Source: JAJZRV01 sp027442615 (lineage in GTDB: Bacteria > Pseudomonadota > Gammaproteobacteria > Burkholderiales > Ferrovaceae). From it: DNA of 64,000 nt. The position numbers and the translations under genes were made by a program. This document shows positions 63,254 through 64,000 of the stretch, piece after piece. The number at the start of each line of letters is the position of its first letter. Positions within the stretch are counted from its first letter, which is position 1. The stretch lies in contig DAIBBI010000033.1 of NCBI GenBank assembly GCA_027442615.1, positions 34,191-98,190 on the forward strand. Reading direction: 5' to 3'. The notes beneath the pieces were generated by a model. It did no database searches, was not told where the DNA came from, and worked only from the letters and a program-made list of their open reading frames with translations.

Positions 63254-63282
63254 CACGCAAAAATCGGTGTTCCATTTGCGTG
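63254..63282 (-). promoter_or_regulatory. Inverted repeat in the nirB leader (proximal)
   Basis: CACGCAAA (63254-63261) and TTTGCGTG (63275-63282) are a perfect eight-base inverted repeat with 13 bases between, ending about 27 bases before the nirB ATG. As RNA it forms a hairpin. There is no U-tract, so it is not an ordinary terminator. Confidence 0.5.
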
Positions 63283-63284
63283 CC

Positions 63285-63298
63285 GAGTCACTTGACTC
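63285..63298 (-). promoter_or_regulatory. Inverted repeat in the nirB leader (distal)
   Basis: GAGTC and GACTC flank a four-base centre immediately upstream of the proximal hairpin. Paired hairpins in nas leaders are targets of ANTAR antiterminators such as NasT in other bacteria. The loop here does not clearly match the ANTAR hexaloop pattern, so the link is tentative. Confidence 0.4.
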
Positions 63299-63313
63299 TC
63301 TGCAAGAATCAGA

Positions 63314-63340
63314 CCTGTTTTAAAAGATTTAATAAACAGG
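63314..63340. repeat. AT-rich inverted repeat upstream of nirB
   Basis: CCTGTTT (63314-63320) and AAACAGG (63334-63340) are a perfect seven-base inverted repeat with an AT-rich 13-base spacer, about 90 bases upstream of the nirB ATG. It is likely in or near the nas promoter and could bind a nitrogen regulator. I find no match to a known consensus. Confidence 0.4.
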
Positions 63341-63442
63341 CTTTACATCAATGGGTTATACATCTCCCCGAGCTCTCATTGAAATCACCCTGCTGCAAAT
63401 CGGTGCCGAACGCACTGCTTTGGTGCTTTCTTTGGACGAAAA

Positions 63443-63469
63443 AAAACCGCCGGAAAATCCGACGGTTTT
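63443..63469 (-). terminator. Intrinsic terminator of rplQ
   Basis: On the minus strand a twelve-base stem with one G-T wobble (AAAACCGTCGGA/TCCGGCGGTTTT) and a three-base loop is followed by a T-run. It lies some 30 bases after the rplQ stop and closes the ribosomal protein operon. Confidence 0.88.
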
Positions 63470-63501
63470 AGTGTTAACCCTGAGCGGCGGACGAACGGGG
63501 C

Positions 63502-63897
63502 TTATGCCTCTGGTGCGCCCTCGCCTTCGGCTGTCCCAGCGGGACGATCCAGCAACTCCACCAGCGCCATGGGCGCATTGTCACCCTGGCGGAAGCCAAA
63601 TTTGAGAATGCGCAAATAGCCCCCATTGCGGGTCTGGTAGCGCGGTCCGAGCTCGTTGAACAGCTTGGTGACCATGTCGCGGTCGCGCAACCGGTTGAAC
63701 GCCAGGCGGCGATTGGCCAGTGAAGGTGCCTTGCCCAAAGTGATCAGGGGCTCTGCAACGCGGCGCAGCTCCTTGGCCTTGGGCAGGGTGGTACGGATCA
63801 CTTCATGCCGCAGCAGTGAATTGGTCATGTTGCGCAGCATGGCCAGCCGGTGGCTGGTGGTGCGGTTCAACTTGCGATTGCTAAGACGGTGACGCAT
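63502..63897 (-). CDS. rplQ: 50S ribosomal protein L17
   Basis: Large-subunit protein near the exit tunnel. It has 131 residues, opening MRHRLSNRKLNRTTSHRLAM, with the family core RHEVIRTTLPKAKELRRVAE and an acidic/Ala-rich tail (GTAEGEGAPEA). It is the last gene of the alpha (rpoA) operon, 34 bases after rpoA, and is followed by a terminator. Confidence 0.98.
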   Translation of the reverse strand: MRHRLSNRKLNRTTSHRLAMLRNMTNSLLRHEVIRTTLPKAKELRRVAEPLITLGKAPSLANRRLAFNRLRDRDMVTKLFNELGPRYQTRNGGYLRILKFGFRQGDNAPMALVELLDRPAGTAEGEGAPEA

Positions 63898-63931
63898 GAT
63901 GGATTATCCTTAAGGTTCGATTCGAACGCGT

Positions 63932-64000
63932 TTAACGGCGGTCGGTCAGGCCGACAGGGGGCCAGTTTTCCAGCTTCATCCCGAGGGTCAAGCTCTTGGA
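63932..64000 (-). CDS. rpoA: RNA polymerase alpha subunit (partial, only C-terminus in window)
   Basis: The last 22 codons read SKSLTLGMKLENWPPVGL followed by TDRR and a stop at 63932. This is the characteristic C-terminal end of betaproteobacterial RpoA (alpha-CTD). The rest lies beyond base 64000. The rpoA-rplQ order supports the assignment. Confidence 0.93.
   Translation of the reverse strand, partial: SKSLTLGMKLENWPPVGLTDRR

Noticed and set aside
63393..63408. Sigma54-like element (GGCAC and TTGCA) upstream of nirB on the minus strand
   Set aside because: The GG-GC distance is one base short of the strict -24/-12 spacing and the site lies far from the gene.
63905..63930. GGTTCGATTCGAA sequence resembling a tRNA T-arm
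   Set aside because: It is a short palindrome in the rpoA-rplQ gap with no cloverleaf around it.

Overview
The window is an ordinary-looking, GC-rich chromosomal segment from a Gram-negative bacterium, most likely a betaproteobacterium. Support for that: a dapF-DUF484-xerC block, tyrS with a cell-wall M23 peptidase and anmK, rplM-rpsI-argC-erpA, a rpoA-rplQ end, two Neisserial/Burkholderial-type porins ending in HRF, Coq7 (aerobic ubiquinone synthesis), an LpxL-like lipid A acyltransferase and a TonB-dependent receptor. I cannot name a genus. No tRNA, rRNA, CRISPR array, insertion sequence or prophage was recognised, and no stretch above 300 bases lacks a gene.

Layout. 1-4.3 kb: metK (partial, minus), then a plus-strand run of an LpxL-like acyltransferase, dapF, DUF484 and xerC. 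4.3-10.8 kb: a tightly overlapping minus-strand run tyrS, LplT-like MFS, MATE, small His-containing protein, TonB receptor. 10.8-13.3 kb: M23 peptidase and anmK. 13.3-18 kb (minus): argB, coq7 and two porins, each porin closed by a TTCG-loop terminator. 18-27.3 kb (minus): an efflux operon with the unusual order RND pump, membrane fusion protein, outer-membrane factor, second RND pump. 27.4-29.6 kb (minus): osmC-trpD-trpC. 29.7-32.1 kb (plus): rplM-rpsI, argC, erpA. 32.1-35.3 kb (minus): nudB and an M16 peptidase. 35.4-39.9 kb (plus): fmdB, DUF502, aspS and a TPR/ATP-grasp-like fusion. 39.8-46.4 kb: uvrA, a YajR-like MFS, ssb, another MFS and an exported carboxymuconolactone-decarboxylase-like protein. 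46.4-54.7 kb: a MASE2-GGDEF diguanylate cyclase, a peptidase relative that has lost its zinc site, a flavin reductase, a patatin, a c-di-GMP riboswitch with an orphan motB, a flavoprotein, three small envelope proteins of unknown function and tag. 54.6-63.2 kb (minus): the nitrate assimilation operon nirB-nirD-nasA-narK plus a PP2C/Ser-Thr kinase. 63.5-64 kb: rplQ and the end of rpoA.

How genes work together. The nas operon imports nitrate (NarK-type MFS), reduces it to nitrite (NasA) and then to ammonium (NirBD). The phosphatase/kinase last in the operon is a likely signalling partner, and the nirB leader carries several inverted repeats that could be control elements. The RND operon is a complete tripartite pump with two alternative inner-membrane subunits.

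The most interesting element is a clear class I c-di-GMP (GEMM-I) riboswitch, with its own good sigma70 promoter, directly upstream of a motB that has no motA beside it. A diguanylate cyclase with an intact GGEEF and RxxD site lies about 2.3 kb upstream. Other points of interest are the TPR/ATP-grasp fusion, the degenerate M48-like protein and the two-pump RND operon.
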